Positions 15,609 to 24,031 of a stretch of DNA of 64,000 bases are shown here, piece after piece (position 1 is the first letter of the stretch; each line of letters starts with the position of its first letter). Where the stretch lies: NCBI RefSeq assembly GCF_900115825.1, contig NZ_FOXW01000004.1, positions 1 through 64,000 on the forward strand, written 5' to 3'. A model generated the notes under the pieces. The model worked only from the letters and a program-made list of their open reading frames with translations, had not been told where the DNA came from and searched no databases. The position numbers and the translations under genes were made by a program. This stretch comes from Desemzia incerta. GTDB lineage: Bacteria; Bacillota; Bacilli; Lactobacillales; Carnobacteriaceae.

Positions 15609-16700
15609 ATGAATACTTTTAAATCTTCAAAATTACTATTTTGGACACTGTGGATTTTAGCCGTTGTTCTAATTGTTTACTACGCAACTCAAATAAGCTT
15701 TGTTTTCCAACCCATATTTGTTTTGTTTTCGACATTGTTTATCCCCGTTTTAAGTGCAGGATTTTTATTTTACTTGTTGAATCCTTTAATCAATCTCATT
15801 GAAAAATTAAAAATCAAACGCAGTTTCGCTATTCTCTTAGTTATGGTTTTATTTCTTAGTGGAGCTGCTATTTTTATCATCAGTATGGTTCCTCTTCTTA
15901 TGAATCAGCTATCCGACCTAATTGATAATATCCCTACTATTATTTCTGATATTGAAGCTCAAACTAAAGACCTTGCCTTTTTATCTTCATTGGACAATGT
16001 TAATGTAGAAGAATCTTTGAATCAATTAAACATTTCTTTGAACGCTCTATCCAAATCATTTTTATTTAATATCACATCCAGCATCAGTTCGATAATTGGA
16101 AAACTGGCTAACCTAACCATTGTCTTGATTACAATTCCAATTATTTTATTTTATATGTTCCATGACGGTAAAAAATTACAACTATCTGTTACCCACCTAT
16201 TTCCTGATAAGTATCAAAAACATGTTTTTGAATTGTTGCATCTGACAAATGATGTGATTACCGCTTATATCAGCGGAAAAGGATTAGCAAGTATTGTTGT
16301 GGCTGTATTACTCTATTTTGGCTTTTTACTCATTGGAGTTCCTTACACGTTATTATTAGCTATTATTAATGGGTTCACCAATCTTATTCCTTATGTTGGT
16401 CCTTTTATCGGTGGTGTGCCTGCAGTCATTGTGGCCTTAACGATTTCTCCGACAGCAGCTATCTTAACAGCCTTACTCATATTTGTTGTTCAACAATTAG
16501 ACGCTAATTTACTGACACCAAAGTTTGTCGGAAAATCTTTAGCCATTCACCCCTTAACGATTATTATCATTTTATTAGTGGCAGGAAAGATGCTGGGAAT
16601 TGTTGGAATCATCTTTGGAGTTCCAGCTTTTGCTATCATTAAAACAGCCATCACTTACCTTAAAAACACGCGAAGCGCTGTAAAACAACAAACCATGTAA
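15609..16700 (+). CDS. AI-2E family (YdiK/TqsA-like) transporter
   Basis: The 363-residue membrane protein has the family pattern: two or three N-terminal helices and a long helical insert (about 85-150; DIEAQTKDLAFLSSLDNVN). The conserved C-terminal helices follow, with NGFTNLIPYVGPFIGGVPA (about 258-276) and the LVAGKMLGIVGIIFGVPAF motif. The family includes the E. coli AI-2 exporter TqsA and sodium/proton antiporters, so the substrate is open. ATG 15609 follows AAGGAG. Monocistronic, with its own terminator. Confidence 0.9.
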   Translation: MNTFKSSKLLFWTLWILAVVLIVYYATQISFVFQPIFVLFSTLFIPVLSAGFLFYLLNPLINLIEKLKIKRSFAILLVMVLFLSGAAIFIISMVPLLMNQLSDLIDNIPTIISDIEAQTKDLAFLSSLDNVNVEESLNQLNISLNALSKSFLFNITSSISSIIGKLANLTIVLITIPIILFYMFHDGKKLQLSVTHLFPDKYQKHVFELLHLTNDVITAYISGKGLASIVVAVLLYFGFLLIGVPYTLLLAIINGFTNLIPYVGPFIGGVPAVIVALTISPTAAILTALLIFVVQQLDANLLTPKFVGKSLAIHPLTIIIILLVAGKMLGIVGIIFGVPAFAIIKTAITYLKNTRSAVKQQTM

Positions 16701-16725
16701 CGTATAAGAATTTAAATTCGAAAGG

Positions 16726-16755
16726 AAGCCTAGTCACCACTGATAGGCTTTTTTT
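16726..16755 (+). terminator. Terminator of the AI-2E-family gene
   Basis: AAGCCTA / TAGGCTT stem (16726-16732, 16744-16750) followed by seven T residues. Confidence 0.85.
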
Positions 16756-16839
16756 GATAGAATATATTTATGATTAAATACCCCATTCACCGATTATGCT
16801 ATACTAAGTAAATAAGTAAAACACTAAAGGAGTTCTAAC

Positions 16840-19017
16840 ATGAAAAGTTTAGTTTTAGCAGAGAAGCCGTCTGTGGGGCGCGATATTGCTCGTGTGCTTG
16901 GCAGTACCAAAAAAGGGAAAGGCTACTTTGAAGGAGATCAATACATTGTGACTTGGGCGCTGGGACATTTAGTGACCTTAGCTGACCCTGAGACCTATGA
17001 CCAAAAGTACAAAACGTGGAATTTAAATGATTTGCCGATGTTGCCGAACGACATGAAGTTGACGGTCATACGCAATTCCGGCAGCCAATTTAATGCGGTC
17101 AAATCGCAATTGAAGCGTAAGGACGTTTCGGAAATCATTATCGCTACAGATGCAGGGCGTGAAGGAGAATTGGTGGCGCGCTGGATCATCGAGAAAACCA
17201 ATGTCAACAAACCGATGAAGCGTTTATGGATTTCGTCTATCACTGATAAAGCAATCAAGGAAGGTTTCAAAAATTTGAAGCCGGCTAAAAATTACGAGAA
17301 CCTTTTCCAAGCAGCTGTGGCTCGTTCAGAAGCCGACTGGTACATCGGATTGAATGCCAGCCGTGCGTTGACCACCAAATACAATGCCCAACTGAATTGC
17401 GGACGCGTACAAACGCCTGTCGTACAAATCATTGCGCAACGCGAAGAAGAGATCAACCAGTTCAAACCAAAGACGTTCTATGGAGCGGAAGCTACTACAG
17501 ACCACTCATTGAAACTCATTTGGCAAGACGCTCAATCTAATGATACAAAAACATTTGATCAACAAAAAATCCAACAAGTTGTGAAGCATACAGAAGGCAA
17601 AAATGCTGTGGTGACCGATGTAGTGAAAAAACCGAAGAAAACTTTTGCCCCTGCCTTGTATGATTTAACGGAATTGCAACGTGATGCGTATCAAGCTTTC
17701 GGGTATTCCGCGAAAGAAACCTTGAATATCATGCAAACTTTATATGAACAATACAAAGTCCTGACTTATCCAAGGACTGATTCGCGTTATTTGACGACTG
17801 ATATCGTTCCTACGTTGAAAGACCGGATCAAAGTCAGCGCGCACGGAGAATACAAAGCGATCGCTAAAACGCTATTGAACCAGCCGATAAAAGCTCAAGG
17901 TTCATTCGTGAACGATCAAAAAGTTTCAGATCACCATGCGATCATCCCGACAGAACAAGTCGTCCCATTGCAAAAATTATCCGCAAAAGAACGCCACATT
18001 TATAATTTGGTCGTGAAACGATTCTTCGCTGTACTGTTGCCTGCTCACGAATACGAGCAATTTACGTTGACCGCGACAATTGGCAAAGAACGCTTCACAG
18101 CAAAAGGGAAAACAGTTACCAAAATGGGTTGGAAAGAAGCTACGATGAGTGCGGACGCTAAAGAAGACAGCTCAGGTGAATCCTTGTCTTCTATTAAAGT
18201 TGGCGACACATTGACCGTTTCTTACGTCAATGAAACCACTGGTCAGACAAAAGCACCAGCTTACTTCAACGAAGCTACTTTGCTGACAGCCATGGAAAAC
18301 CCTGGTCAATACATGAATCATAAAGACAAAGCATTGACTCAGACATTGAAAGCCACAGGCGGACTTGGAACGGTTGCGACTCGAGCAGACATCATCGACA
18401 AATTGTTCAAGTCGTTCTTGATCGAGAAAAAAGGCAACCACATCCACGTCACGTCAAAAGGAAAACAACTCTTGGAGTTGGTTCCAGCCGACTTAAGATC
18501 ACCAGAATTAACGGCTGAGTGGGAACAAAAACTAGAAGCTATTGCCAAAGGAAACTTGAAGAAAGAGCAGTTCGTGGACGACATCAAAACATTTACCAAA
18601 GAACTGGTCACTGAGATCAAACAAACCGACGGAAAATTCAGACACGAAAACTTGTCGACTAAGACTTGCCCTGACTGCGGCAAACCAATGTTGGAAGTCA
18701 ACGGCAAAAAAGGCAAAATGCTGGTCTGTCAAGACCGCGAATGTGGCTACCGCAAAAACGTTTCTAGACAATCGAATGCGCGCTGCCCAAACTGCAAGAA
18801 AAAAATGTCTCTCAGCGGCGAAGGAGACGGTCAAATCTTTACTTGTACGTGTGGTTACCGCGAAAAATTATCCGCGTTCAAAAAACGCCGCGACCAATCT
18901 GGATCTGGTAAAGCTGATAAACGGACCGTTCAGAAATACTTGAAGAAACAAAAACAAGAAGAACCTGAAGACAATGGATTGTTTGATGCATTGAAGGGTT
19001 TGAAGTTTGAGGATTAA
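16840..19017 (+). CDS. topB: DNA topoisomerase III
   Basis: A type IA topoisomerase that relaxes negative supercoils and separates linked DNA. The 725-residue protein has an N-terminal Toprim domain (SLVLAEKPSVGRD; TDAGREGE at 103-110 with the metal-binding acids). The active-site tyrosine is in YPRTDSR (Y310). The C-terminal tail carries two four-cysteine zinc ribbons (CPDCGKPM to CQDRECGYR; CPNCKKKM to CTCGYR). ATG 16840 follows AAGGAG; TATACT near 16799 is a candidate -10. The gene is monocistronic. Its terminator stem has been separated by a 3-kb insertion. Confidence 0.95.
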   Translation: MKSLVLAEKPSVGRDIARVLGSTKKGKGYFEGDQYIVTWALGHLVTLADPETYDQKYKTWNLNDLPMLPNDMKLTVIRNSGSQFNAVKSQLKRKDVSEIIIATDAGREGELVARWIIEKTNVNKPMKRLWISSITDKAIKEGFKNLKPAKNYENLFQAAVARSEADWYIGLNASRALTTKYNAQLNCGRVQTPVVQIIAQREEEINQFKPKTFYGAEATTDHSLKLIWQDAQSNDTKTFDQQKIQQVVKHTEGKNAVVTDVVKKPKKTFAPALYDLTELQRDAYQAFGYSAKETLNIMQTLYEQYKVLTYPRTDSRYLTTDIVPTLKDRIKVSAHGEYKAIAKTLLNQPIKAQGSFVNDQKVSDHHAIIPTEQVVPLQKLSAKERHIYNLVVKRFFAVLLPAHEYEQFTLTATIGKERFTAKGKTVTKMGWKEATMSADAKEDSSGESLSSIKVGDTLTVSYVNETTGQTKAPAYFNEATLLTAMENPGQYMNHKDKALTQTLKATGGLGTVATRADIIDKLFKSFLIEKKGNHIHVTSKGKQLLELVPADLRSPELTAEWEQKLEAIAKGNLKKEQFVDDIKTFTKELVTEIKQTDGKFRHENLSTKTCPDCGKPMLEVNGKKGKMLVCQDRECGYRKNVSRQSNARCPNCKKKMSLSGEGDGQIFTCTCGYREKLSAFKKRRDQSGSGKADKRTVQKYLKKQKQEEPEDNGLFDALKGLKFED

Positions 19018-19031
19018 AGAACTATAAATAA

Positions 19032-19049
19032 CAGAACATCCCTATTTGA
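19032..19049 (+). terminator. Left arm of the topB terminator, separated from its partner
   Basis: CCCTATTTGA at 19040-19049 is exactly complementary to TCAAATAGGG at 22102-22111, next to the end of the convergent ABC permease gene. The simplest reading is one bidirectional hairpin between topB and that gene, with about 3 kb inserted into its loop. Left without its partner, this arm cannot terminate topB transcription. Confidence 0.6.
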
Positions 19050-19111
19050 TGACAACAAGGTAGCGACCCCTAAAAGTTAGAGTAAAATCTAAACTTTTAG
19101 GGGTCGCTGCA
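19050..19111. repeat. Terminal remnant of an IS3-family element (IS-A), acting as a hairpin
   Basis: The segment 19060-19102 matches, in inverted orientation, 22048-22090, the end of the orfA-bearing remnant (shared core AGAGTAAAATCTAAACTT and TAGCGACCCC). In this copy it forms a long palindrome, AGCGACCCCTAAAAGTT / AAACTTTTAGGGGTCGCT. The palindrome follows the leftward 163-residue gene and may now end its transcript. Confidence 0.6.
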
Positions 19112-19128
19112 CGTTAAAGTTCTTGTGC

Positions 19129-19620
19129 TTAATTTATTGATTGTATATGGGTTAATCTTATTTTATTAAATACGTTAATAAAAAAATTAACTATTAAAAA
19201 AATAAAATTAATATCGAGAGGACGCTGTAATTGACCAAAATAATCTGGCGGATACACCTCAAGAATAGTAGCGAAAATGAAAATAAAGTACTTTAGTAAT
19301 AGTAGATAAAAAAAAGTGAAAGTTAAAAAATGGACATTTCTTTTAAGTCCATTTTTAAATAGGAAATATATAATGAAACTGATAAATGTAATAAAAACAA
19401 GATTCTCCAATACAAGCGTTTGAAGAGATAGATATTGTATTTTCATTAACATATCTGCAGTTTGTTCACTACGTTGAGAAAGAAAGTTAGAAAATTCAAG
19501 ATGCCTTGCTCTAACAAAGAAATAAAGTACATTGATAATTGTTAACGTTACAGCAAAACCTTTATAGGTCTTATCTGAGAAGCGGTTTACAAAATTGTAC
19601 ATATTATTGGAAAAAGACAC
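19129..19620 (-). CDS. Hypothetical four-helix membrane protein, 163 aa
   Basis: Four hydrophobic segments are visible (about residues 23-38, 66-90, 97-120, 136-152) with basic loops and a short cytoplasmic start (SFSNNMYNFVNRFSDKTYKG). No family is recognised. It lies 80 bp after a broken secreted-protein gene in the same direction, between IS3-type ends. The pairing of a secreted protein with a small polytopic membrane protein resembles toxin and immunity pairs, but nothing in the sequence proves that. The ATG at 19620 has GGAGGC upstream. Base composition is more AT-rich than topB. Confidence 0.65.
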   Translation of the reverse strand: MSFSNNMYNFVNRFSDKTYKGFAVTLTIINVLYFFVRARHLEFSNFLSQRSEQTADMLMKIQYLSLQTLVLENLVFITFISFIIYFLFKNGLKRNVHFLTFTFFYLLLLKYFIFIFATILEVYPPDYFGQLQRPLDINFIFLIVNFFINVFNKIRLTHIQSIN

Positions 19621-19699
19621 TGCATAGCCTCCTTTGTGATCATAATAATTCTAAAAAAACATACATAAGAATTTAAGTCCTTATGTATGATCAATAAAA

Positions 19700-20440
19700 C
19701 TATTGATTTGCTCCAGTTTGAATAGTGTGTGTGTGTCTTCCAAAATCAGCTGTTTCTCTGACCAATAATGAAGAAACAGTTGATTTCATAGTGTAACTTG
19801 CATCAAATCTAGCTGTTCGCCCGGAATAACTTGAAGAAACATTTAATCTATCAAGATATGGAGAAAACATCGATCCAAATATTGCTGTTTTTATAGTAAC
19901 TCTTGTAGTACCTACTGAAGTAATGTTAAACGTACGAGTATCATATGAGAAGTTACCAGTAACAGTTACAATTCATTCTTTTGTAGGGTATCTTTTGTTG
20001 CGATCTTTTGCAGAGCGATAAAAATCCCTGCTTACTCCACGTCCTTGGATACTTTGTATACTATTTCTTGATTGTACATTGTCTAATGTATCAAATGATA
20101 GTGCAGAATATTCGATTCCATGAGATATTTCCAAATCATTTTCTTGAACGATGTAATGTATACTATCATAATCTTCTTGTATGTATAGCTTTGATGTTCC
20201 ATCTATAAATTTCTTAGTTACATCGTTTCCTTCTGCATCTTTTACTAATAACCCACTTTTATTAGTAAAAGCTTTATCAATAAAACTTTTGAATAAGTCC
20301 GGTGCTTTAGATTCATCTTCAAAAGTAGTGACTTCTGTTGACTGAGAGACTTCATTTGATTCCTCAGAATACGTAGTTAAAGGCTAGGCTAAAGTTGTTG
20401 TAGCTCCTGCTGGACCTTTATTTTTTTGGCTACCCTAGCT
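19700..20440 (-). pseudogene. Broken gene for a secreted protein of unknown family
   Basis: The minus strand is open in one frame for about 240 codons apart from stops at TAG (20384-20386) and TGA (19973-19975). Before the first stop the sequence reads GPAGATTTLA, like the end of a signal peptide, but no in-frame start can be found upstream. After it come PLTTYSEESNEVSQSTEV, a charged region, and QGRGVSRDFYRSAKDRNKR before the TGA. A beta-rich, S/T-rich tail follows (IVTVTGNFSYDTRTFNITS, RETADFGRHTHTIQTG). TGA probably replaced TGG. The gene is almost certainly dead. No homologue is recognised. Confidence 0.65.
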
Positions 20441-20491
20441 AATTGCTTAAGTTCACTAGCAGAGAAGTAAACAAATGCTATAATAATAGAT

Positions 20492-20662
20492 TTTCAATTG
20501 GCCAATTGAAACTTTTTGTAATCGATTACTATATAAACATACCATAAAAGAAATCAGAAACTAAAAACGTGTCATATATGACAAAAATGAAGTATGAAGT
20601 GACCATCCATTATTTCTAGTAAAAATCTTTTCTAAAGGTGACATAACTTAATAGTCTCGAGA
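20492..20662. promoter_or_regulatory. Three perfect palindromes upstream of the broken secreted-protein gene
   Basis: TTTCAATTGGCCAATTGAAA (20492-20511, 20 bp), TGTCATATATGACA (20570-20583, 14 bp) and GTCTCGAGAC (about 20653-20662, 10 bp) lie within 171 bp. The largest is about 50 bp upstream of the likely translation start of the dead gene. They look like operator sites for dimeric regulators, none of which is encoded nearby. The rest of the 20441-20738 spacer holds nothing else that can be supported. Confidence 0.5.
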
Positions 20663-20762
20663 CGACTAATGCTTAGAGTGTCTATTTTGGGTGTGACCAA
20701 ATAATACATTTAATAATGCTATCATTATAGGTTGGTATGTCAACACTTAATTAGACAACTTT

Positions 20763-21587
20763 TTAAAGGTTTGATAATTTGTATTCTTGTGGCGATAAGT
20801 AACCGAGCGACCCGTGAATACGAATCTTATTGTACCAATTAACGTAATCAAACAGTTCAAGGTCCAGTTCTTTCTGATGTTCAAAAACACGGCCATTAAT
20901 CAATTCTGTTTTAATCGTTTTAGAGGTAGCTTCTGCTACAGCGTTGTCGTATGGAGTGCCTTTATTGCTTAAAGAGCGTTTGATACCAAAGGTATCTAGT
21001 GGTTTGTCGATGAGATGATTTTTAAATTCACTTCCCCGGTCTGTGTGGAATAATTTAAGAAGAGTTAAATTGTACGGAACCGTTGAAAAAGCGCGTTGAA
21101 CTAACTCCGCGGTCTTATTTGGACCAGAGCTGTACCCAATAATCTCACGATTATATAAGTCTACCAGAACACAAATATAGTGCCATTTTTGTCTTACGCG
21201 CACATAAGTTAAGTCACTGACAATAACAGTCAATTCTTTCTCTTGATTGAATTTTCGATTCAGTACATTAACTGTTTCAGACTCATTAACGGTCGATTTA
21301 CTTGGTTTGAATTGAGCAATCGTATATTTAGAGAGTAGACCTTGTTCTTTCATGATTCGACTAATTCGACGACGTGAGACTTGCCAGCCCAGCTTTTGGA
21401 GTTCGACTTTTATTTTTCGCTGACCATAAATGTTATGACTAGCTTTAAACACCTGAACAATTAACTGTGTTAGCTCTTCTTCTTGATGATCACGTTGTTT
21501 CGCTTCGTAATAGTAGGTGCTTCTTGAGATTTGCAGGACTTCGCACATTGCTGATACCGAGTATTTGTGAAGGTTATTCCGAATCAC
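20763..21587 (-). CDS. IS3-family transposase OrfB (integrase domain)
   Basis: This 274-residue protein has an HTH_21 region (SRSTYYYEAKQ; NIYGQRKIKVELQKLGWQVS) and an rve integrase core. The DDE residues are visible: D in VIVSDLTYVRV, D in FHTDRGSEF and E in DNAVAEATSKTIKTE. The C-terminus HGSLGYLSPQEYK is typical. It starts at GTG 21587, right after the orfA stop and in a different phase, as expected for a fusion product made by programmed frameshifting near GGACGAAAG. Confidence 0.93.
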   Translation of the reverse strand: MIRNNLHKYSVSAMCEVLQISRSTYYYEAKQRDHQEEELTQLIVQVFKASHNIYGQRKIKVELQKLGWQVSRRRISRIMKEQGLLSKYTIAQFKPSKSTVNESETVNVLNRKFNQEKELTVIVSDLTYVRVRQKWHYICVLVDLYNREIIGYSSGPNKTAELVQRAFSTVPYNLTLLKLFHTDRGSEFKNHLIDKPLDTFGIKRSLSNKGTPYDNAVAEATSKTIKTELINGRVFEHQKELDLELFDYVNWYNKIRIHGSLGYLSPQEYKLSNL

Positions 21588-21589
21588 AT

Positions 21590-21874
21590 CTACTTTCGTC
21601 CCATTATCAGCGCTGCTTGTTTTAAAATATCGTTCTCCATCATAAGACGTTGATTTTCTTTACGGAGCTTTATTAATTCTGTTTCTTCAGGCGTACGATT
21701 ATCTTTTTCTTGAAATGAACCAGATGATTGGTGTTGACGAACCCATCTGTCCAAGGCCGAAGGCGTTAGATCATATTCTCTAACAATATCTGCCCGAGGC
21801 TTTCCAGCTAAATGCAGTTGAACAACTTGTTCTTTAAAGTCTTTAGAAAACGATCTTCTCTCTCTTTTAGTCAT
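21590..21874 (-). CDS. IS3-family transposase OrfA (HTH and leucine zipper)
   Basis: This 94-residue protein has an HTH_Tnp_1 domain (RRSFSKDFKEQVVQLHLAG; PSALDRWVRQH) and a short leucine-zipper helix (about 60-88; LIKLRKENQRLMMENDILKQ) for dimerisation with OrfAB. The ATG at 21874 has GGAGG upstream. Confidence 0.9.
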   Translation of the reverse strand: MTKRERRSFSKDFKEQVVQLHLAGKPRADIVREYDLTPSALDRWVRQHQSSGSFQEKDNRTPEETELIKLRKENQRLMMENDILKQAALIMGRK

Positions 21875-21949
21875 GATGTTTTTCCTCCGTTGTGATTTGA
21901 CTTAAGTGTATAAGACCTTATAATTATTGTCCAACTTAGTGTAGCCTAT

Positions 21950-22099
21950 CCACTTTTTCATTAATAATTTATAGCCCAAAGGACCTTCTAAGTATTCTTG
22001 GACAACTTGTAACTTAAACTCTACACTGTATTTCGCCATAAAAATAACCCCCAGAAGTTTAGATTTTACTCTACCTTTTGGGGGTCGCTACCCAATCTG
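21950..22099 (-). pseudogene. Truncated IS3-family element (IS-A) with 30 codons of orfA
   Basis: From its terminal repeat near 22099 the remnant reads through TAGCGACCCCCAAAAGG to an ATG at 22039. It encodes MAKYSVEFKLQVVQEYLEG and continues to MKKWI before stopping at the IS-B junction. The start is typical of OrfA in IS150-like members of IS3. The rest of the element is missing; sequence on the far side of IS-B does not continue the frame. Confidence 0.75.
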
Positions 22100-22101
22100 T
22101 C

Positions 22102-22118
22102 TCAAATAGGGGTATTTC
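22102..22118 (-). terminator. Right arm of the separated topB/yknZ terminator
   Basis: TCAAATAGGG (22102-22111) followed on the plus strand by GTATTTCTTTT. It is the complement of 19040-19049 beside topB and lies 36 bp past the stop of the leftward permease gene. Confidence 0.6.
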
Positions 22119-22146
22119 TTTTCTAGTGGTTCTACTGTTTTACCAA

Positions 22147-23352
22147 CTAGATAATATCGATGATTTCTTTCTTACTGGCTGCATTAGCGGGTGCATAGCT
22201 GAACACTAATCCGACTAATGAAGAAACGCCTAACGAAATCAATACAGTGGCTAAATCTACTCCAACAGAAAACGGCAATAACGCTGCCGCAATAGAAGAA
22301 AATAACAGACCTAATAAGTAGCCGATCACTCCACCGATACTTGTCATCAATACGCCTTCTAGTACAAACTGAGCCCGGATACTGCTTTGAGAAGCACCTA
22401 AGGCACGTCTGATCCCAATTTCTTTCGTACGTTCAGAAACGGATATGTACATCATATTCATTACACCAATTCCCGCAATAAATAATGAAATTCCCGCTAC
22501 ACTGGCAATGAACAACGTGATTCCGCCTAAGACTTCTGAAATACCGTCATCTAGAGCTGACATATCAAAATACTCATACGTTCCCATAGTCCGCATCGTT
22601 CCTTCTTCTTCAAGCAGCATCATCGTTTCATCAGCTACATCTGAAGGCAGAGCTCCTCTTTCTAACGTGACGACCATAGTATTGTTCATCATCTCTTCAT
22701 TGTGATAACGTTGGTAGCTGTTCGTCGGAAGCTCAATCTCTTCTGAAAGAAAGCCCCCTAACAGTCCTGAAGAATCCAATTCACTCTCGTAAACTCCGAC
22801 GATCGTATACAACTGGCCACTCAACGAAATCCCGCGACCAACAGCATCTGCTTCAGTCTCAAATCGATCTTCTACCAATGAAAATGGGACGACGACTACG
22901 CGACTTTCATTCAAGTTGTCCAGCATATCGATTGATCTGCCCGCAATGACAGATCTGCCGACTTCTTCAGTCAAGGCCACGTCCAAGTAAGTTTCTTCGC
23001 CTTCTACCATCGTCGTTACCGAAACAAAGTCCATGTCGTCTTCTTCGACTTCTGCCTTTTTAACGCCAGGAATATTCTCGACCATTTGCAGATCTATGTC
23101 TGAAAATAAAGGGTCATTCGTTTCGAACATCCATTCCGTATCGTCCGCTGAAAACTGAATATCGACCGTCAATAATTCCCCTTCATCTGGGTTTAAAGAC
23201 TTTACAACATAGTTTTCAAATCCTCGCCCAATAGACATGATGGTACTAACGGCAGCAATCCCAATGATGATCCCGATCATCGTTAAGAAACTTCTTTTTT
23301 TGTTTTTCCATAAGGAGTTCCAAGATCCTTTAAAAAACACTAATGGATTCAT
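22147..23352 (-). CDS. yknZ: MacB/YknZ-like ABC transporter permease
   Basis: This 401-residue protein has one N-terminal transmembrane helix (about 20-42; FLTMIGIIIGIAAVSTIMSIG), a large extracellular MacB_PCD domain (about 45-260) and three C-terminal helices of the FtsX domain. The helices include the conserved RTKEIGIRRALGAS loop (about 310-323). It is the last gene of a four-gene leftward operon (Yip1-like protein, membrane-fusion protein, ATPase, permease) matching B. subtilis yknWXYZ, which protects against the SDP toxin. ATG 23352 follows GAGGTGAG. Confidence 0.9.
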   Translation of the reverse strand: MNPLVFFKGSWNSLWKNKKRSFLTMIGIIIGIAAVSTIMSIGRGFENYVVKSLNPDEGELLTVDIQFSADDTEWMFETNDPLFSDIDLQMVENIPGVKKAEVEEDDMDFVSVTTMVEGEETYLDVALTEEVGRSVIAGRSIDMLDNLNESRVVVVPFSLVEDRFETEADAVGRGISLSGQLYTIVGVYESELDSSGLLGGFLSEEIELPTNSYQRYHNEEMMNNTMVVTLERGALPSDVADETMMLLEEEGTMRTMGTYEYFDMSALDDGISEVLGGITLFIASVAGISLFIAGIGVMNMMYISVSERTKEIGIRRALGASQSSIRAQFVLEGVLMTSIGGVIGYLLGLLFSSIAAALLPFSVGVDLATVLISLGVSSLVGLVFSYAPANAASKKEIIDII

Positions 23353-23356
23353 GTAC

Positions 23357-24031
23357 TCACCTCGCTTTTTCGTTCAATTTGCCATCATGCATATGAACCA
23401 CACGATTACAAAACTGCACTGTTTCCGGATCATGTGTTACCAAAATAATGGTCACACCCTCTTCTTGGTTCAATTGCTTGAAAACGTTCATGATGTCATT
23501 GGACGTTTTGGTATCTAAAGCACCAGTCGGCTCATCAGCAATGATAAAGTCAGGATTGTTGATGATGGCTCTGGCAATGGCTGCTCTTTGCTGCTGGCCG
23601 CCTGATAATTGCTTAGGCAGTTTGTTTCCTTTATCCCCAATGCCCAGCTTCTCTAGTAGTTCATCGACTCTTTTCTTTGTTTGACGGTAATTCCATCCGT
23701 CATAAAGCAGCGGCAACTCAACATTTTCTCGAATCGTCAAGGTTTCAATCAAATTGAACTGCTGAAAAACGAATCCTACACGTTGATTTCTTAGTTTTGA
23801 CAAATCATTATCTGATTTAGACGTAATGATCTCGTTTTCTAAGTAATAGTTACCCAAATATTTGCGGTCCACGAATCCGATTAAGTTCAATAAGGTTGAT
23901 TTTCCGGAACCAGACGGGCCCATTATAGCGAGAAAATCGCCTTTATGGACTTCTAAATCAATATTTTTCAAAACTGGTATCCATTCATTGTCTGCTTTAT
24001 AAGCTTTTCTGATTTTCTCCAACTTAATCAT
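23357..24031 (-). CDS. yknY: ABC transporter ATP-binding protein, MacB/LolD/YknY type
   Basis: This 224-residue ATPase has Walker A GPSGSGKST (about 38-46), Q-loop FVFQQFNLIETLT, signature LSGGQQQRAAIARA, Walker B FIIADEPTGALD and the switch histidine in ILVTHD. It overlaps the membrane-fusion gene by 8 bp and precedes the permease by 4 bp, so the three are translationally linked. MacB-type ATPases drive export by mechanotransmission rather than by moving substrate through the membrane domain. Confidence 0.93.
   Translation of the reverse strand: MIKLEKIRKAYKADNEWIPVLKNIDLEVHKGDFLAIMGPSGSGKSTLLNLIGFVDRKYLGNYYLENEIITSKSDNDLSKLRNQRVGFVFQQFNLIETLTIRENVELPLLYDGWNYRQTKKRVDELLEKLGIGDKGNKLPKQLSGGQQQRAAIARAIINNPDFIIADEPTGALDTKTSNDIMNVFKQLNQEEGVTIILVTHDPETVQFCNRVVHMHDGKLNEKAR

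Larger units (their letters stand above)
20739..21946 (-). mobile_element. Complete IS3-family insertion sequence (IS-B)
   Basis: About 1208 bp. The left end starts GTCAACACTTAATTAGACAA and the right end, inverted, GGCTACACTAAGTTGGACAA, about 14 of 18 matching positions. TAT flanks both ends (20736-20738, 21947-21949) and may be a 3-bp target duplication. It contains two overlapping-phase ORFs read leftward, both apparently intact. It is inserted at or next to the end of a truncated orfA of another IS. Boundaries are accurate to a few bases. Confidence 0.8.

Noticed and set aside
19047-22101. Active composite transposon
   Set aside because: Both IS-A ends are remnants and no complete IS-A transposase exists here, so the cargo cannot move by it; only IS-B looks intact.
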